Assembly: GCA_973895155.1 (NCBI GenBank)
Contig: OZ316896.1
Location: 18,290,001 to 18,354,000, forward strand
Source: Marsupella aquatica
Lineage: Eukaryota > Marchantiophyta
Direction: 5' to 3'
DNA length: 64,000 bases
Part shown: piece by piece, positions 45,191 to 58,400 of the stretch
Position numbering within the stretch: position 1 is the stretch's first letter
Layout of the letters: each line of letters begins with the position of its first letter
Notes under the pieces: model-generated
Seen by the model: the letters and a program-made list of their open reading frames with translations, nothing else
What the model was told of the DNA's origin: nothing
Databases searched by the model: none
Translations under genes and position numbers: made by a program

Positions 45191-48100
45191 ATGGCTTCCA
45201 GCGCATGCTTGCTAGGAGTGTCTTCCTTCCCTACGACAACAGTGTATTCAGTAGATCATCAAAGTTCCAACGAGCTGAGGCAAATCAACAGTAATAATGC
45301 TGATAAGCTTTCGTCGTCTGGATTTCTGGGCCAGTCTCTAACAACGGTGTCTACTTCCCGGAGTCTATCCCAAGGTGCGTTTCGTTCCAATCAGCTGTGG
45401 AAATTTAGATTGAGTCATGGAGCTCGGTCGTTTCTCCTTCCCATGACCGTTCATCCAACAGCACTTCTGGGTATATCGCCCAGTGCTGAGCCAGAAGGTG
45501 AGGGTGTGAATGGGCAGAAACCAAGTAAGAAAAAGTGGCGGTCTCGTAGGAAGAAATTGGTCCGTTCTACAGAGACTACCAGCAGAGCAACAGAGGAAGG
45601 TGTGTTCATTCAAGACAAGGAGTCCATTTTAGAGGAGGATTCACTTCTTGTATCAGCTAATGGACGATCCTCCGACCCTTCTGGTGCAAGTCGTATCTCG
45701 GATGAAGGGAATTCCGAGAAGGTTGAAAAGAAGGATATATCAGCTTTGGGCTTGGCGCAGTTGTGTTGGCAGAGCGGTGATCCGTTGGGGAAAAGAGTAT
45801 TAGGGAGAGCTGTAGTGAAGTGGATCTCGACGGGGATGGAGCATTTGGCCGTCGAAATTGCACAAGCAGAACAGAGGGAGGAATTCGAGGAAATTACAGA
45901 GAAAATGAGTCAATCAGGACTAGCCTTTGTGGCATTGGTGCAACCCTACCTCGCTGAAATCCCTATGCCGCTCCATATGGAAGCTCTTTGCCTAAAAGCC
46001 AGCACACACTATCCAACTCTGTTCGACCATTTTCAAAGACAGCTGCAGGAGGCGTTGCAGGGTTTGCAAAGCGAAGGAGTATTAGAGAATTGGCAGCAGT
46101 CTCAAGCCTGGAAGCTTTTGAAGAAACATGCAAAATCAGGTCAGTGTCGTTGAAGTTCTAGTTTTGTCTCTGAATTTATGTTTTAGAACAGAACCTCTTA
46201 GGATAGACACTGAGCTCTGCGATTTTTCTGTTCTACCAACAATTTGAGTTTTATTGGAAGTCAAATCCTATTTTTATAATCGTTGAAGTCTTGAAGCTTT
46301 GACTATCCTCTATCGGCATTCAAGAAATTGATTTCTGAAGTACTGTTGAAATTTAAAATATTTTTTCGATACTGTCGGTTTAGAGTTGTTTGTGTGTAAA
46401 ATTGCTCTTCAATTTTTCTTGAGAATTCACTGATAAATAGGATGCTTTTCATGGGCTCGGTGAAACTTGTGGGAAAAGGTGTTCCTATGGGATTCACACC
46501 AGCGGATGCGAATAAGGCTGATGAAACCCCCCGTCTTTCATACAGATGGGCACCGTGTAGTGACAAGGAAGGTCCCAGAGCTGAAGGAAATTCATGATGA
46601 TTTGGGGCTAACGCGTGAAAAAGTGTCGAGCATACAACAGAGCATTGAGAAGTTTGTTGCGCATGCCTTTGAGCTTTTGCGAGTGGAAAGGGATGCAGAG
46701 CTGGAAGCGACTCAGCACTCCTTAGACTCAGCCCCAAGTGCTTTAAGTGAAGAGGAACAGCTTCAAGAGCAATTATTGCATGAGGACGATCTCCATCCAG
46801 AGTGTTGTGATACTCTCCACAACCTCACTGCCATTAGTTCTTCCACAGGTGGGCCTTTCTTTCATTTCACTAATTTCCTCATGGCGGCTGAAGAGCCTCT
46901 GTGGTTTCACCGATGTTCACTTTTGAGACTTTAAATCTCGTCCCACTGGGATAGACTCATCGACCTACGAAGTGTAGTTCCTGATATCGTGGAATTGCCA
47001 GGTCTGGGAGGAATGCAACTCGTCACTTTGTCTATGAAAAATGGGCACCGTTTGCCGCCTACGGCCCTATCTCCTGGGGATATGGTTTGTGTCCGGGTGG
47101 AGACCAGCAAGGGGGCTGTGGCTACAGAATGCATGCGGGGCTCAGTGTACAGTCTTGGGGAGGATGGGAGCAGCATTGCCGTGGCGGTTGAAGCCCGATA
47201 TGGAGACCCGACATTTTCTCGGCTTTTTGGGAGGTCCTTACGGCTCGACCGTATCAGCGAACTTGCAGATGCTACGACTTATCAGGTGCGGTACACTTCT
47301 TTCAAGCAGCATGTATGCAGTCATTGGAACTCTTGGACCCAGAGAGGAGAACAGAAGATAGTCATAAGAATGGCTCATAATGGGGATTAAAGTGCCTGTG
47401 TTAATGAATGTGAAATTCAGCGTTAGGAGCTCGAATTGCAGACTCACTTTATCTGCAACTAACGATTATCTTTTGCTAGATTTATATTGAGATATACCCA
47501 AGGTTCTTCTGCACTGCAAGTTGAATCTAAAATCTTAAGCTTACTTTGGAATATCTTCTGGACGGATGTTTGTCATAGATGAGGTTCTCTTTCTCGCTGG
47601 TGCTCGATTCCAATTGTGGTGAAAGAAAGGAATTATTTACACTCTCATCGGTGAAGTGTTAAGTTCAAGATTATCAGTTATGTTGTGCCTCACGGTGTGT
47701 CTTTTCGTTCTTTTTCTTCAGCGTGATTGCCAAGCACTCGAAAGACTTCAAAAGCATGGCTTGCACAAGAAATGCCCATCATCTTCCGTTGTTGCCACAT
47801 TATTCGGCGAAGGCCCAGAGATAAGCTGGTTAGCACAGAATGGTCCTCCATCCGTCAGCTCCGTAGAAGGCTGCGGCACCTCCGAAGGATTTTCACTGGA
47901 TTCTTCCCCAAAGACTAAGCCTGACAAGGAGTTCGACGAGTCACAGTGCACAGCCATTGATTTTGGATTGTGTCAGCACAGACCTGTCGTGGTTATTCAA
48001 GGCCCGCCCGGGACAGGTAAAAATTCAAAAGAATTTCCTTCATCTTTGCGGTGTCAATGATTCCAATCTATATCGTTTGGAAACTTTGAGGTATACGAAT

Positions 48101-50536
48101 AAGTGTAATTGCTAGAAAGCATCCGAGTTCTGAAGAAGTGACTTCCTTTGAGGCATTGGCTGTTGCAAATGTCTATTTCTCTTTGCTCTTGGTTGTAGTT
48201 GATTGTGGGACTTCTGGACAAACATGCGCCATATGAAGATCCCCTCTTGTGATGAATTGTCGCAATTTCTCGGCTACTGGAGATTCATTCGGATCATGTC
48301 CAAAGTGCTCTGGGATGTGATGACAAAATGTTTTACTACTGACCAGTCTCGACTTAAGTAAATTGGATACAGCTTGGAATTCATTCGATGCTATGTTTTG
48401 CAGGAAAAACCAAAGTAGTTGTGGAGATCATCAGGAAAGTGGTGATTAGGGGAGAGAAGGTATTAGCGACAGCGCCCACAAATGCAGCGGTCGATAATCT
48501 GGTTGAAAGGCTAGCTCTAGCGGGGGTCAATGTGGTAAGGGTTGGTAATCCTGCTCGGGTAGCTCCAGCTGTTGTGAAAAAATCCTTGAGTCACATAGTG
48601 GAGTCGAAGCTGGAGAAATTCCGGAGAGATCTTGCCAGGAGGCGCGCTGACTTGAGGAATGATTTGCGCCAGTGCTTGGGGGATGAGTCCATGGAAGCTG
48701 GCCTCAGGCAGATGCTGAAACAGCTGGGAAGAACTCTGAAAAACAAGGAAAAGGAATTGGTTGAGGAAACCATCAAGCAGGCCGATGTGGTTTTGTGCAC
48801 CAACACCGGAGCTGGTGATAATCTCGTTCGCCAGGTGGGTCCGTTTGGCTTGGTAGTGATTGATGAGGCTGGTCAGGCCATTGAACCTTCCTGCTGGATA
48901 CCTCTTCTCCAGGGTAGGCGAGCAATTCTTGCTGGGGACACTTGTCAGCTGGCACCGACCATTCTTTCTAGGGAAGCAATGGAAGGAGGGCTAGGAGTTT
49001 CCCTCATGGAGAGAGCTTCTGGGCTGCACGGCGGGATTCTGAGCACCATGCTGCAGACTCAGTACCGAATGCATGATGTCATAGCAAATTGGTCCTCCAA
49101 TGAAATGTACGGGGGCAAGTTGGTATCTTCTCCTTCAGTGGCTTCGCGACTTCTGGCTGACGATCCTGAAGTGCAGGTACTGCAAATCATCTCTGCCCTC
49201 GAGGTCTGATTTCCCAAGTTGTGTGGCAAATTTGATTATTTTACATTTTATGTGTTGTCTGTTCAGTAACAAATTTAGGCGGAAACGGATTTCCTTTTGC
49301 AGGCCACTTGGATAACGCAGGTGCCTCTACTGCTACTGGATACGCGGTTGGCGCATGGAAGTCTAATTGCAGGCTGTGAGGAGCAGATGGACCCTGCAGG
49401 AACTGGCTCTTTCTACAACGAGGGCGAAGCTGATATTGTGGTGGAACACGTTAGGGTTCTTCTCGCTGCAGGTACTGGATGAGCATTCGTCGACAATTAC
49501 TTCATCAGACTTTCCCTATCTTTCCTGTTCTGTTTTAACTTTTATAAATAGAATGCTGACAACTGTCCGATTGTTTTCTTTCGGATCCTTCTACACGCAG
49601 GTGTAGCAGCTGAATCTATTGCAGTTCAATCGCCATATGTGGCCCAGGTGCAGCTACTGCGAGATCGAGTCGATGAGATTCCCGGCGCACAAAATGTGCA
49701 GGTTGCTAGTGTAGACAGCTTCCAAGGTCGTGAGGCTGATGCAGTCATTATATCCATGGTACGTATTTTCGCCTTTCATAGACCCCCGTACTTAAAATTG
49801 GTGGAGTATGAACCCAAATGAGCTCTTGACCTTTACCTTCCTTGTTTCCTTCCAAAGTTTAAGACCGTTTCCGCTCATTGATGTTCAAATTGCGCTCGAT
49901 TCTCAAGCAACCTGAGGCAGGTTCAGTGCCTTCGGTTCACCTGTGCGTTAGAATATACATAGCCCACACTACTTATCAACCTCAACACTAAATAATACAA
50001 CGGGTATACGACGTAACTATTAAGAAGTGAGAAATACTTGGTTGGATAAGAGTTCTCATTAATTGGAAAGTTTGTGTTAATACACGAAGGTTCCAAGACA
50101 AAAACTGTAAGGACGTGTTGTATGTGAGACAACGACCAACAAATAGTTGGATAAGTGTTGTATCAATTGAAATTGATTTGAGGAACGCGAAGATTTGTGG
50201 GGGCCAATCATCGTGAGTGGGACGCTACAGTAACGGCAATCTGTTTTGTGGTTTTTCTGATTTCACTTCGAATGCTGTGTGTTTTGACTACAGGTAAGGT
50301 CCAACAGGTTGGGGGTGGTAGGCTTCCTGGGTGACAACAGACGTATGAATGTGGCAATCACTCGTTCTCGCAAACACGTATCTGTTGTCTGTGACAGCAC
50401 AACAGTTGGGAGAAATCCCTTCTTGCGAAGGCTCCTCCAGTACATACGGCAACATGGAGAGGTCCGCTGTGCATTTGAAGGATGGTCGATATCCGGCCTA
50501 CTGAAGAGCCGCCTGCCAACCTCAGGCTCTTCATGA
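45191..50536 (+). CDS. plastid SF1 helicase, SMUBP2/IGHMBP2-like
   Basis: The protein resembles the plastid-targeted P-loop helicase of Arabidopsis (At5g35970 type) along its whole length. Exons in phase are 45191-46139, 46546-46848, 47002-47285, 47722-48016, 48404-49176, 49303-49471, 49601-49758 and 50294-50536, giving 1057 residues. The N-terminus (MASSACLLG, Ser-rich) looks like a transit peptide. A plant-specific region follows: [39 protein letters not shown] and [13 protein letters not shown]. An OB-like part has [20 protein letters not shown]. Walker A is GPPGTGKT, with the intron at 48017-48403 splitting the Gly codon before Lys. Motif II is [13 protein letters not shown], motif III region [11 protein letters not shown], motif IV region TQYRMHD, motif [20 protein letters not shown] and motif [13 protein letters not shown]. 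Role in plastid RNA or DNA metabolism is inferred, not shown. Confidence 0.94.
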
Positions 50537-53220
50537 CGACACGTCTTCTGCGTTGTTAGCGGAGGAGGTGGCTCTGCTGCAACCCTGAGAAATATTAATT
50601 TATTAGAGATTGTACTTTCCGATAATTCGAATCGGAGAAATTTGGCATTCTCGAATCTTTGATGAGCCTGCGCTACAACAAGTAACCACGTAAAGAGAAG
50701 GAAGTCAAAGTCAGGCATGAGTCGCTGGCTTGTGGAGGAGAGACGTCCTTCTCTCTTGATGGCTTATCCCCTACCAAACAAGTCACTCCTTCCAGGGAGT
50801 GTAATGTATTTTAGTCTGTATCCTTAGAGGGATGCATGTGGTGCAAACTTCCTGCTCCTACGTTCAAGATTCATGTTTCCATTGGCCAGGCATTACTAGA
50901 GAAGGCACCATTGGAGCAATGTAAAGTAATGGCCTAGTGTCACCAGTGAATAAAATATTATGTGCACATTCCTGGCTTTCTCAATTTTGAAGCTGCTGTA
51001 CTCTGTGTTTGTCCATAATGGGTATGAAGGGTTACCCCAGATGGGAGCTCTTTTTCCTTTGCCAGTTGAGGTCAATTCATCTTGGGAGGAGAGAATTCTT
51101 ACACTCGGGTTCTGCACCGGTTTCATGTGCTTGATTCTACTTTGTTGGGGAGATCTGCAACCTTCGAAGCTACCAAAGTCTAGGTGTTGCCAAACTCTAA
51201 ATTCGGCCAAGGGAATGCGATATTTGGACCCGAAATCAAAATAATAACGTCTGGGGAAAGTTGCTTAACCTTGGCTGTGGGAAGTTAGCAAATAGATTCC
51301 TGAGTAGGACTTTGTAAGTCAAATTAGAAGCGGAACTCCCCGCAAAGAGCCATCGTGAGTTGTGGTTGTCCGTTAATCTCGGTTCCTGAAAGCTTTCCGC
51401 TCGATGAACCACGAACGGGAGCAGGTTTGAGCTCGCAGGTAAATCCTCTAGAGAATGAAGTCCGCGAAATTACCCAGGGATATGGAGGGTGCTGATGGGG
51501 CTCGACACCTACTGTGAAATGAACGTCACGGCCACAGCAGAGTGCGAGTCACCATCGGCAGAGAGATAGCCTACTGCTCCACGGTCTGATGAGAGGAGGC
51601 AATTGCAGGGTGATTCACCCGGCGCCATTTGAAACCATGATTGTGAGAGGGAAAAAGATTCGAGTACAACAACATCCTGACGTTTGGAGACTTTCGTTGA
51701 TTTGACAGTAAGGAAGCAAAAGCTTTCGAACCTTGGTAGTAGGACTTCAGATGTTGAATAGGAACTTAGGAAGCAAGATTTGAGATCTGAAAGACATGGT
51801 GTTGAGTCAGCGTTGTCGTCCTAGTGTCCTACAGTACAAAATCGGCGACGCACAAACGGTCACCTACTTTTCAGCTCCAGCCGAGCGCAATTTGCTCAAA
51901 TCAGTGTCATGTTGAGTGAACACGCAGCCCTAGTGCACAATCTGGTGCAGCCACGAGGTTGAGGTACCGACAAGCGATAACCGGGATTCCAGACTCCGAA
52001 GTCGTGTCGGATCTACTTTTCCGACGTTCGGGGGTCGATGCTTTTGCATGGGGGATTGAACAGCCGGACACGTTCTTCGGACACTGCAATAACATTAACG
52101 GCATCCTGAATTGGATCGTCGATCTGCGGCACGGGCGGCTTTTATACATGGTGGCTGCGAGCACTCATCATCTTCACTACTAGTCTAGTCAAATCCATAC
52201 CTGTACCCCTTGACATAGTCAATCATTACTACGGCACCTCACTGGCACAGCCTCAAATTCATTCCTCTGCTGGGCAGGATTCACAGGAGCTTATCGTACA
52301 CTGTAGAGAATGTTGGCCATAACTGAGACTTCGGTCAACTGTAGTTCGGTGGACAAGGAGCATACTTTAGGATCCATTCTCCCTCTAGAGTTGTGAGATC
52401 GGCTAAGGTGCCTCACGTTTAAGTGGACCCGTTCTGGTTGTTTTTCTTGAGTTTAATTCGTGACTGCTCGATCGGTCTACAGTACTGTAGTTATCAATAA
52501 AGCTGCAGCCCAGAGGTCGTTGAGAATTGTCCTCAGTACTCGATATTTGTGTACTCCCCGTTTTCACCTGAGGCAGATTCTTGGATGACGTACTGTACTC
52601 GGCCGATCTCCCGAAATAGAAAAGTTGCTCGACTCTTCTCACGCTTCGAACGATTTTTTGTAGAGCAGAGAATTAGAAATTGTACCGTTTGAAGGACTAT
52701 GGTGATTTGGCACGACGGTGTTCTTGTCGTAGCAGGTTTGCCAGAAGTTTCGATGATCTTGCACGTCTTTTGAGCCTCATTACAAAGTGCACCGAGTTTC
52801 TCTTCATTAGAAACTTGTCAGGGAAGAAACGTCTTCCATTGTTAAAAGGTTGACGCTCACTTTCACGAACGTGGAGGGGCCCTGTTGATCAATATCGTGA
52901 CCTGGTCGGTGCATTAGAACTTAGAGCTACGGTAGAATGCGGGGGGATTGCGAGGTCCGGATCAGTGGAGGTGTGTCTGTCACATTTCGGCTTCGGATTG
53001 ACGCGTCATCTGAATCTCGTCCGTGATCAGTGTCATTAACATTCGGAATGCTGTACACGGGGCTGTACATTTGCTTCGAGTTAGAATCAAAGCTGCTCGC
53101 TCTCTCTAATAGCTGATTGTTCGCCAATCGCCCACATTTGGTTGCTCTTCAATAGAGTTGCAGATCTGAATCCGCCTCTCATTTGCGTCTCACCTGTTTC
53201 ATTGCTCTCATCTTTTCGTC
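50537..53220. other. intergenic region between helicase and GH16 genes
   Basis: No gene is supported. The first part is probably the helicase 3' untranslated region. The frames at 51907-52183 and 53.0 kb are open but have no motifs. The last 100 bases before 53221 are pyrimidine-rich (ctctcatttgcgtctcacctg) and probably the GH16 leader. Confidence 0.4.
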
Positions 53221-54147
53221 ATGAAGGTCCTAGTGATTGCAACCTCGATTGCAACTCTTCTTCTTTCCATCGCCAGCGCTCGTGCTGATTACTCTTGGAA
53301 GCGTGGCTTTGTAACAACGTTCTTCGATACCTTTGTGGGCAATCCCGGATCCGGTCCCTCATCCTCGAACTGGCTCATAGACCGCGGCACATCCTATCCA
53401 GGTGGCTCCCCACAATGGGGGAATGCCGAGGTCGAACGGTACACCTCCCATTCATCCAACCTCGCCATTACCGAAAGAAAAACCTTGGCCATCACACCAC
53501 AGCTGAACTCTCATGGCAACTGGACTTCCGGTCGAATCGAGACGGCTCGCTCCGATTTTGCGTGCACTCAAGGTGGAAAACTCTTCATCGAAGCTAGAAT
53601 TAAGCTCGGACTTGCGCCGGAGTCCAAAATGCAAGGTATCTGGCCCGCCTTCTGGGCTCTTGGCTCAAAATTCCGTGGCAATTACTCGAACTGGCCGATG
53701 ATCAGTGAATGGGACATCATGGAAAGCACCAACGGTCTTCCTCGGATGTACACCACCATCCATTGCGGCTACGCTCCTGGGGGCCCCTGCAACGAGTACA
53801 GCGGAATTGCGAATCATAACAATTTTACTAGGGGAAAATGGCACAAAGTCGGCTTCGAAGTCGATCGCAGTATGAGCAAGAATGGGAGTAGTGGAACATG
53901 GCGGAACGAGACTTTGAGCTGGTACTTGAATGGTCAAACAGTGTTCAGTGTTACCGGTGCCAGGGTAAATGATGAGCAAGCCTGGACGGAGTTGGCGCAC
54001 GAGCCACACTTTTTGCTGTTGAATGTTGCTGTTGGCGGCTCGTTTCCGAATGCTATAGCAGGGGGATTGACTCCAACTAATGCAACCATTGGTGGAAAGA
54101 AAGCTAGGATGGAAGTCGATTACGTCGGTGTTTGGAATTCGGTCTGA
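53221..54147 (+). CDS. secreted GH16 endo-beta-glucanase, fungal type
   Basis: This intronless gene encodes 308 residues. Residues 1-22 form a clean signal peptide (KVLVIATSIATLLLSIASARA). The mature protein is one GH16 laminarinase-like domain. The active-site signature SEWDIMES gives nucleophile Glu163, Asp165 and acid/base Glu168. Other family stretches are WTSGRIET, GIWPAFWALG, TTIHCGYAPGGPCNE, LSWYLNGQTVF and LLLNVAVGGSFP. This combination matches secreted fungal GH16 beta-1,3(4)-glucanases as I remember them. It is not a plant XTH (which has DEIDFEFLG) and not a GH17 plant beta-1,3-glucanase. Likely substrates are beta-1,3 or mixed-linked glucans in the wall, its own or of a microbe. 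Lack of introns, in contrast to most neighbouring genes, fits acquisition from a fungus. Contamination is unlikely in the middle of a plant contig but should be ruled out. Confidence 0.92.
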   Translation: MKVLVIATSIATLLLSIASARADYSWKRGFVTTFFDTFVGNPGSGPSSSNWLIDRGTSYPGGSPQWGNAEVERYTSHSSNLAITERKTLAITPQLNSHGNWTSGRIETARSDFACTQGGKLFIEARIKLGLAPESKMQGIWPAFWALGSKFRGNYSNWPMISEWDIMESTNGLPRMYTTIHCGYAPGGPCNEYSGIANHNNFTRGKWHKVGFEVDRSMSKNGSSGTWRNETLSWYLNGQTVFSVTGARVNDEQAWTELAHEPHFLLLNVAVGGSFPNAIAGGLTPTNATIGGKKARMEVDYVGVWNSV

Positions 54148-55245
54148 TGGGTTTTCCATGCAGAAGGAAAAGCCTTAGCGAGTTTATTTGTTGCACTGTA
54201 GCATTGAGCGATCAAAAGTAGGCGATGAGTTGCAGTGTATGTTCTGTTCACCTGTGGGAGGGAAAGCTCTGTAACAAGAGGACTCTATCATGAAGTCTTC
54301 ACTGGCCTCCGGTCCGCATACCGTCTTTCCAGCGAAAATTTTACTGCTCTCATGTGAGAGAGACAGAGAGCGCGCAAGGACCGCATCGGATCGAGGTGAC
54401 AGACTTGGACCATTAGACTTGTTATTGTACCCGTCACCGACCCACGAAGTGTAGGGTCAGTGACTAAAGAGTTCATGCATCTATTCACATGAGTTCAATA
54501 AAAGATGTATTTTTCAACTGTTGCGACTGCACGAAAACCTTTGGCTGTGAAGGTTTGGGAGCCTTGTCTCGAAGCTGTTATCTACGAGCCGTTCTATAGG
54601 TCAAAAAGAGCAGGTTACTGTCACATTGAGTCCTCCGACTGCAGCAAATAATTCACGTAGCGCAGCAGAGTAAGACTCTGTCTCTGTCGGACACTCAGCA
54701 TGGAGTTTCGAGTGGAGAAGGAAGGAAGAGGTCGGGAAAGATGGAGGGTTTAGGACGCCCCACTCGTATGATGGTCGACTTGGTAGGTTGAGTCCACGGA
54801 GGAGAATGAGGAATGAGTTCGTTTTTGAGAAGTGGTTGATTTGATGAAATGAATGTCTGCCGATCGTTGCAAGCCGTACTTGGAGCTGTGGATCAGCAAT
54901 TCCACAAATCTACATCCAATGGCCAAAGCTTTTGCGAGGGAGGGTAGAGAAGGCTTCCAATTAGGAGGTCGCAGTGTCAATCAATCTATGGCGGAAGCTT
55001 GGGATTGAGAAGCATTTAGAGCAGTAATTGAAAGTCCTTCCATTATGTCAAATTCTCTTTGCTAAAAGCATAATACAACGGTCACAGTCCCCTAACGTTT
55101 CACGATCACGCAGAACCCGACCGGTGAGGGATCCATCACATCACAGCAAGGGGCAGGGGCCAAGGCTAACTAGCTCAAAGATTGAGAGCGTGTAATTACA
55201 TTCACACTAGAGGTCCTTTCCAAAATTCTTGGCACTACATTTCGT
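54148..55245. other. GH16 3' flank, no further gene seen
   Basis: The short frames (54288-54488 and 54750-54980, minus) have no motifs. The region leads into a long AT-rich stretch with minisatellite DNA. Confidence 0.4.
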
Positions 55246-55478
55246 CAAGTCAACAACAATGCCAAATCAACAACAAACAAGACTCAAGTCAATAACAATG
55301 CCAAATCAACAACAAACAAGACTCAAGTCAATAACAATGCCAAGTCAACAACAATGCCAAATCAACAACAAACAAGACTCAAGTCAATAACAATGCCAAG
55401 TCAACAACAACTCCAGCAAACAAGATTCAAGTCAACAACAATGCCAAGTCAATAATAACCCTAACAAACAAAACTCAT
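55246..55478. repeat. minisatellite of about 39 bases, A/C-rich
   Basis: The unit aagtcaataacaatgccaaa plus tcaacaacaaacaagactc is repeated about five to six times, with shortened and altered copies toward the 3' end. Very AT-rich DNA follows. Confidence 0.9.
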
Positions 55479-58400
55479 TAATTTTGTGATTCAAATTTAG
55501 CGTTTTTATTCATGTTTGTGTCGTATAAATTTTGGGACACCATACAGTAAAAAAAATAAAAAATTGAAAATACAAAAAGCAAGACAATTAAAACTATAAT
55601 TTTAATTATATTTTTAATTTTAAAATTTAAATTCAAAAATTTATAAAAAATATATTTCATATAACAAACAATGACTAATAATTAACTTGATAAATTCTTT
55701 GTTAAAAGATAATTGACATTGGAGTAAAATTTCCAGTCCTTTGTTTTTAAGGTAAATTGCTAGCCATGGTCTAAACTAAATTGCTAATCATGGTCCGAAC
55801 TTGAACATCAAATTAATTTATAAATTAATTTATACAATTCATTTGATGAGACATTCATCTAATTACAAATAAACTTATCACATATTGAATTCTCTATAAC
55901 TTGAAAATTTGATAGCATATAACAAAAAAGACTGATTTTGACAATTGCTTATGATAATCATGTTATCAATTAGACAAGGGGTCCACTAATTAATTCTGTA
56001 AAGAACTCATTCTTCTGGGCGAGGCAAACGTGCCCCTGAGTATTATGTCAGTAAGCACGAGTACGGTGGGCATCCTCGTCCTCCAATGGTTGAAATATTG
56101 CGAATACTTCTCTCGGTTACGATATTGACTCGCCATGAGGTGTTTGAGTGGGTCTCTTGCTACTGGCTTCCGAGGCGAAACGTCGAGCTGGAGTGTCGGA
56201 AGGAGTTCCTTCGACTAAGTCGCGAAAGGATTTCCCCGTAGGAGTGTCGACTAAACTAATTCCCCCCAGTACCAATATTCCCTCATTGGGCCTTGCTGTG
56301 GTCTTTTCACTATCACTCGACCTCTTGTCGGTGAGAAACGTGCGCAAACTGAATGTTGACAAAGGCTTGAACAGCATGGCAAAGCTTGCGTCCACCTCGC
56401 TGATCAATGAGCCTCCAGAGGTGGGCCTTCGGTTAAATCGTACAATCCTTTTTCTAACGCTGCAGACACTAGATATATACTGCAATTCCTGTTCTGCAGT
56501 TTTCTGCGTCTCGTTCTCTCATCTTCGGCATCAAGGGCGTCTTTGAAACGTGCCATTCGATTCTGAGAAATACCCTCCAATCAAGGTTCATTGGTTTGGT
56601 TGATAATTGACAATTGCCTCTGGTGGTGTTATGGAATCGTCTTCTGCTTACATCTCTGATGGAGGCGACAGTTTTTAATTCCAGCTTTCCTCTTATCCAC
56701 TTCTGGCTTCAGAGGGGTATCTTTTGCAGTTGTCTTAGTTGCGGTTCCTTCCAGCTTTTCATATACAAGCAAACTGGTCATTCTTGCTGCACCAAAAGTA
56801 CGAGTAACCTCGAAGACATTGCTGCACAGATTTCAGCATAGCAAGTACTCAGTGTGCTCAATGCTGAAGCATTGCCCAAGTAGTTTCAGCAACGATCTCC
56901 AACTGTTAAAAATTGGACTCTGTTTCTTGCCAATGAGTGAAGGGCAAGCAATACTCGTCGTATGATTAACATGACATGACGTAGCTTGTTCGATTTTTCG
57001 GATCGGTTGCAACACAGTTTGTAGAAGCCCGTTCCTTGGGGTGAAACGTCATTTGGTATTCATAGTCTACTCGTGATGTTCAGGCTGCGTCCGTCTTCTT
57101 CATAGTACACTGCCAAACAGTGAAGAAACAATTATAAATGCATACAGTGGAATTTGATGTCGAGTCGTAAAAACATTTCTGGCTGATTAAGACTGACCAG
57201 ATACTATTAAGTTGTGTCCGCCTTTGCAGTGTGATACATGATTTTGTCACAGCAGGTGCCAAGTTGCTGATCTTCCTCTCCCACTTGAACCAGTTGAATC
57301 TCGAAATTTCAAAGCAAGATCGGAAACATAACTTTTCTGTTGACTCTCTGTCAACATATAGTTTATGTTTTCGATTGTTTGTCAAGAGCAAGCAAGTTCC
57401 TGGAATGTTTCGACTCGCCAGTTTAAAAGCTGAAGCGGGTTGTAATTTGTTATCACAGTGCCCAAGGGCAAAGAAACACCGAACCGGGAGACATGATCCC
57501 AAGGGCAAAGCAACCCAATGAAGGGAAGGAAAAAGGGGGGAAGGGCCCCAAGAAAAACATGCCAAGGGGACCCCAACCAACAGACAATGAAGAAGCAGGG
57601 GCCAAAAACGGGAACCAACAAAAGAGCCAAGTAGGCCAACACCCTACTGAACGGAGAACTGAAAAGCCTGGTAGAGTTCCGGAGTAAACCGCATAGGAGG
57701 GTCACGTAGCGGAACCTGTCGGGAAGCCCTAAAACCAACTGTCTCAGCCGTACTAAGCATGTGGTCTTTGTTACTCTTTAATCGCTGCCCACATTTTCTT
57801 TTGTAAATTGGATGTTCTTTATCTATAGCAACAAAGCATTCTCATCACAGGCAGAGGACATTCTGTCTTTTTATTTTTATTTTATATTTAGTCAAAGGCA
57901 TCAAGCACAGAATTTATTGGGAACAGTACATTGTCTAGACACTAACGTAGGAAATTTTTGACAGGGACAAAGTAAGTTAATGCTCTCCCTATCCAAATGA
58001 AAGCTCCCGGCATAAATTTTTCGTAACACAAGCAATTGGTTTGGGCAAGTTCAGGTGAATAATCCTTCGTTACCTCGGATTTTAATGAGCTTTCTGTACA
58101 GCTTGTGGGGTTGATGTCATGCATGGAGATGGAAGGTAAAACGTTTGTCCCACTAGGAACAGCAATCATGAGCTCCACTGGTGATGCAGGAGCGGGTTGA
58201 CAAGGAGTTTTGATTATATCCCAACTTCTCATAGTAATCCCAGTTTGCCACACGCCACTCCGTCCAACCTCCATCTCCTAACGTGACAGCACCAAATCTA
58301 CCAGAAGTGGAAAAAGCTCAAGTAGCAAACTAGAGATTTCAACCCGCATTTGAGACCAGTGAACATTTAGATTCAAGGCTCTTGTCCGGGCCATCGGCAG

